From contig PNKH01000001.1 in NCBI GenBank assembly GCA_013822345.1, positions 1 through 64,000 of the forward strand: a stretch of DNA of 64,000 nucleotides, read 5' to 3'. Both the position numbers and the translations under genes were made by a program. Under the pieces are notes generated by a model that made no database searches, was not told the origin of the DNA, and saw only the letters and a list, made by a program, of their open reading frames with translations. Every line of letters starts with the position of its first letter. Positions within the stretch are counted from its first letter, which is position 1. Of this stretch, positions 62,254-64,000 are shown piece after piece. This DNA comes from Isosphaera sp. (GTDB lineage: Bacteria > Planctomycetota > Planctomycetia > Gemmatales > Gemmataceae).

Positions 62254-63201
62254 ATGACCGTCCGCCGCGGGTTCACGCTGATCGAGTTGCTGGTCGTCAT
62301 CGCCATCATCGCCGTGCTCGTCGGGCTCCTCCTGCCGGCGGTGCAGAAGGTCCGGGAGGCCGCCGCCCGGACCGCCTGCAGCAACAACCTGAAGCAGATG
62401 TCGCTCGCCTGCCTGAACTACGAGACCGCCTACGGGGTGCTCCCGCCGGGGCGGGTGAGCAGCGACGCCGGGCGGACCGCGTTCGGGAACTCGAACCGGT
62501 CGGCGTTCGTGTTCATGCTCCCGTACATCGAGCAGGAGGCGCTGGCCAAGCGGTTCGTCCTCGGGACCGGGCCGGCGACCGACACGGTCAACCGGCGGAA
62601 CTGGAGCCACCCGGACAACCACGCCTTCTCCCAGACCCCGGTGAAGACGTTCCAGTGCCCGTCCGCCCCGCAGAACCCGCGGACCGTGACCACCGCCGAC
62701 ATCGCCGGGGCGGCGACCGCCGACTACGGCATCCTGAACTCGGTCGACCCCGACCTCCCGGGCCTCGGGCTGGTCGAGCCGCTCGGGAACCGGTTCGGGA
62801 TGCTGGCGAGCAACGAGGGGGTCAAGGTGACGGCGGTGCTGGACGGCACGAGCAACACGCTGATGATCGTGGAGGACGGGATGCGGCCGGCCCGGCTGGT
62901 GACCGGCAAGCAGCCTCACCCGACGAGCACGACCGCGGTGAGCGGGTCGGCGTGGGCGGACAACGACAACCAGTTCTCGCTGGACGGGTTCACCCCGGAC
63001 GGGCTGATGTCCGGCCCGCTGGCGGCGGCCACCTGCGCGGTGAACTGCTCGAACGCGAACGAGATCTTCGCCTTCCACCCCGGCGGGGCGATGGTCGGGA
63101 TGGGGGACGGGTCGGTGCGGTTCCTGCGGGACAGCACCCCGATCCGGGTCGTCTCCGCCCTGGTCACCCGGGCGAACGCCGAGGTGGCGAACCTCGACTG
63201 A
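62254..63201 (+). CDS. DUF1559 domain protein with pilin-like N-terminus
   Basis: 315 aa from ATG 62254 after a GGGAG site. Pilin motif [81 protein letters not shown]. Same family as 7164, 19806 and 50926. It lies head-to-head with the decayed pectate lyase, 40 bp away, so the break that removed the lyase 5' end may be tied to this gene. Confidence 0.93.
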   Translation: MTVRRGFTLIELLVVIAIIAVLVGLLLPAVQKVREAAARTACSNNLKQMSLACLNYETAYGVLPPGRVSSDAGRTAFGNSNRSAFVFMLPYIEQEALAKRFVLGTGPATDTVNRRNWSHPDNHAFSQTPVKTFQCPSAPQNPRTVTTADIAGAATADYGILNSVDPDLPGLGLVEPLGNRFGMLASNEGVKVTAVLDGTSNTLMIVEDGMRPARLVTGKQPHPTSTTAVSGSAWADNDNQFSLDGFTPDGLMSGPLAAATCAVNCSNANEIFAFHPGGAMVGMGDGSVRFLRDSTPIRVVSALVTRANAEVANLD

Positions 63202-63285
63202 CCGCGGGCGGGGCCGGGATTTCGCTTGGACCGAGGGCGGCGGTCCGGTACGATCCGCGGACCCCTCAACCCGACCGAGACGCCC
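63202..63285. promoter_or_regulatory. Short intergenic region before the delta-60 gene
   Basis: 84 bp, no hairpin of note. Any promoter of the delta-60-repeat gene would be here unless it reads through from the DUF1559 gene. Confidence 0.35.
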
Positions 63286-64000
63286 ATGCGCCGCCCCGCC
63301 CGCGCCCGCCTGTCCGTGGAGTGTCTGGAAGCCCGCATCACCCCCGCCGCCGGCGACCTGGACCCGACCTTCGGGACCGGCGGGGTCCGGGTCGTCAACG
63401 TCGCCCCGTTCAGCCGGGACAACGCCCGGGACGTGCTCCTCCAGCCGGACGGGAAGATCGTCCTCGTCGGGTTCCGCGACCAGGGCGGGTTCGACCCCGA
63501 CGGCGTCCTGATCCGGCTGAACCCGAACGGCACCCCGGACCTCACCTTCGACGGCGACGGGATCGCCACGGCCGGGCTGCCGGGGCCGGCCGGGTTCGCG
63601 TTCCGGGCGGCCGCCCTGCAGGCGGACGGGAAGATCGTCGCGGTCGGGAACACCGGGCAGGCGGACCCGGCGGGGGTGGTCGTCCGGTTCAACGCGGACG
63701 GGTCCCTCGACACCACGTTCGACGGGGACGGGGTCGCGTTCACCGGGGCGGTCGAACCGTTCGCGGTGGCCGTCCAGGCGGACGGGCGGGTGGTCGTCGG
63801 CGGGGCGCTCAACGGCCCGAGCGGCCGCCGGCTGTTCGCCGCCGCCCGGTTCACCGCGACCGGGTCCCTGGACGCGACGTTCGACGGGGACGGGATCGCG
63901 GCCACCGACTTCGGCCCGGCCGGGGCGGAGGCCCGGGCGCTGGCGGTCCTGGCGGACGGCCGGGTCCTGTTGGCCGGCGGCTCCCGGCAGGGCGGGAACG
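63286..64000 (+). CDS. Delta-60-repeat surface protein, 3' part cut by window edge
   Basis: The frame is open from ATG 63286 to the right edge (238 codons). N-terminus ARLSVECLEARITPAAGDLD carries the LEAR-type motif that planctomycete extracellular proteins show near the start. Then repeats of about 55-60 residues: FGTGGVRVVNVAP, LQPDGKIVLVGFRD, LNPNGTPDLTFDGDG, LQADGKIVAVGNTG, FNADGSLDTTFDGDG, FTATGSLDATFDGDG. These are the delta-60 repeats (TIGR02608-like), a propeller-type fold. It is probably a large secreted or surface protein. Confidence 0.88.
   Translation, partial: MRRPARARLSVECLEARITPAAGDLDPTFGTGGVRVVNVAPFSRDNARDVLLQPDGKIVLVGFRDQGGFDPDGVLIRLNPNGTPDLTFDGDGIATAGLPGPAGFAFRAAALQADGKIVAVGNTGQADPAGVVVRFNADGSLDTTFDGDGVAFTGAVEPFAVAVQADGRVVVGGALNGPSGRRLFAAARFTATGSLDATFDGDGIAATDFGPAGAEARALAVLADGRVLLAGGSRQGGN

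Noticed and set aside
1-64000. CRISPR array
   Set aside because: The repeats are inverted or short tandem copies, not regularly spaced direct repeats with unique spacers; no cas gene seen.
1-64000. tRNA or rRNA genes
   Set aside because: No stretch with a convincing tRNA cloverleaf or rRNA motif was found by eye; a covariance search could still find one.
1-64000. Prophage or integrative element
   Set aside because: No integrase, structural phage gene, transposase or attachment site was seen.

Overview
The window is very GC-rich and gene-dense, and its content points to a planctomycete of the Gemmataceae (Gemmata-like). The evidence is four DUF1559 proteins with type-II-pilin-like N-termini, two DUF1501 Tat-exported proteins, large Ser/Thr kinases with the family's N-terminal extension, a TIGR03000-like protein, a delta-60-repeat protein with an LEAR-type N-terminal motif, a protein with the 'FGNPFRP...HVRGCWVVD' C-terminus, and many palindromic repeats between genes. 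No phage, plasmid, IS transposase, CRISPR array, rRNA or tRNA was recognised. The species cannot be named from sequence reading alone.

Layout. 1-3.6 kb: two tandem HDOD-plus-kinase paralogues, the first cut by the left edge. 3.8-8.6 kb: a leucine-rich-repeat-like protein, the glycogen debranching enzyme GlgX, and a DUF1559/lipoprotein pair. 8.7-15.2 kb: a sugar-phosphate-isomerase-like Tat protein, HldD, a haem-binding sensor histidine kinase, MutM and TrpB. 15.3-17.3 kb: a compact four-gene operon of unknown function. 17.5-22 kb: a secreted nitrilase-like protein, then a GntR-DUF1559-lipoprotein-secreted protein operon with a 24-bp palindromic operator shared with a divergent YdcZ/DUF606 transporter. 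22-29 kb: an ECF sigma factor fused to a membrane-anchored ExbD-like domain, TrpA, DUF1501, a zincin, ribosomal protein L28, GatC and GatA. 29-41.5 kb: GNAT, DUF1508, C45 peptidase, Gfo/Idh, DUF1016 nuclease, aldo-keto reductase plus metallo-beta-lactamase pair, CoaB, MsrA and ThrC. 41.6-48.7 kb: a 1028-aa kinase, RarA, a planctomycete-specific protein, a WD40-like protein and a frame-disrupted retropepsin. 48.8-52 kb: DUF1349-like, DUF1501 and DUF1559 genes, the last two artificially joined through a 26-C homopolymer. 52-60.9 kb: AraC, a membrane phosphatase, a TIGR03000-like protein, DprA, Prs, endonuclease V, Fur and CysE. 61.2-64 kb: a decayed pectate lyase, DUF1559, and a delta-60-repeat protein cut by the right edge.

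The most unusual feature is the repeat landscape. Several families of perfect or near-perfect inverted repeats (about 35-210 bp) sit between genes, often touching stop codons. They have altered genes. One palindrome is inserted in frame into two conserved enzymes, ThrC and RarA, adding the same roughly 24-residue peptide in surface-type loops. Another supplies the last ~29 codons of MutM. Short tandem duplications (16-bp x3 and 28-bp x2) have shifted the frames of a retropepsin gene and a pectate lyase gene; one or four copies of the 16-bp unit would restore the retropepsin frame.

Most genes are housekeeping (tryptophan, threonine, cysteine and CoA synthesis, tRNA amidation, DNA repair, PRPP) interspersed with planctomycete surface and secreted proteins and signalling genes. 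Operons are short, usually two to four genes with ATGA, GTGA or TGATG overlaps. trpA and trpB are unlinked, and gatB is absent.
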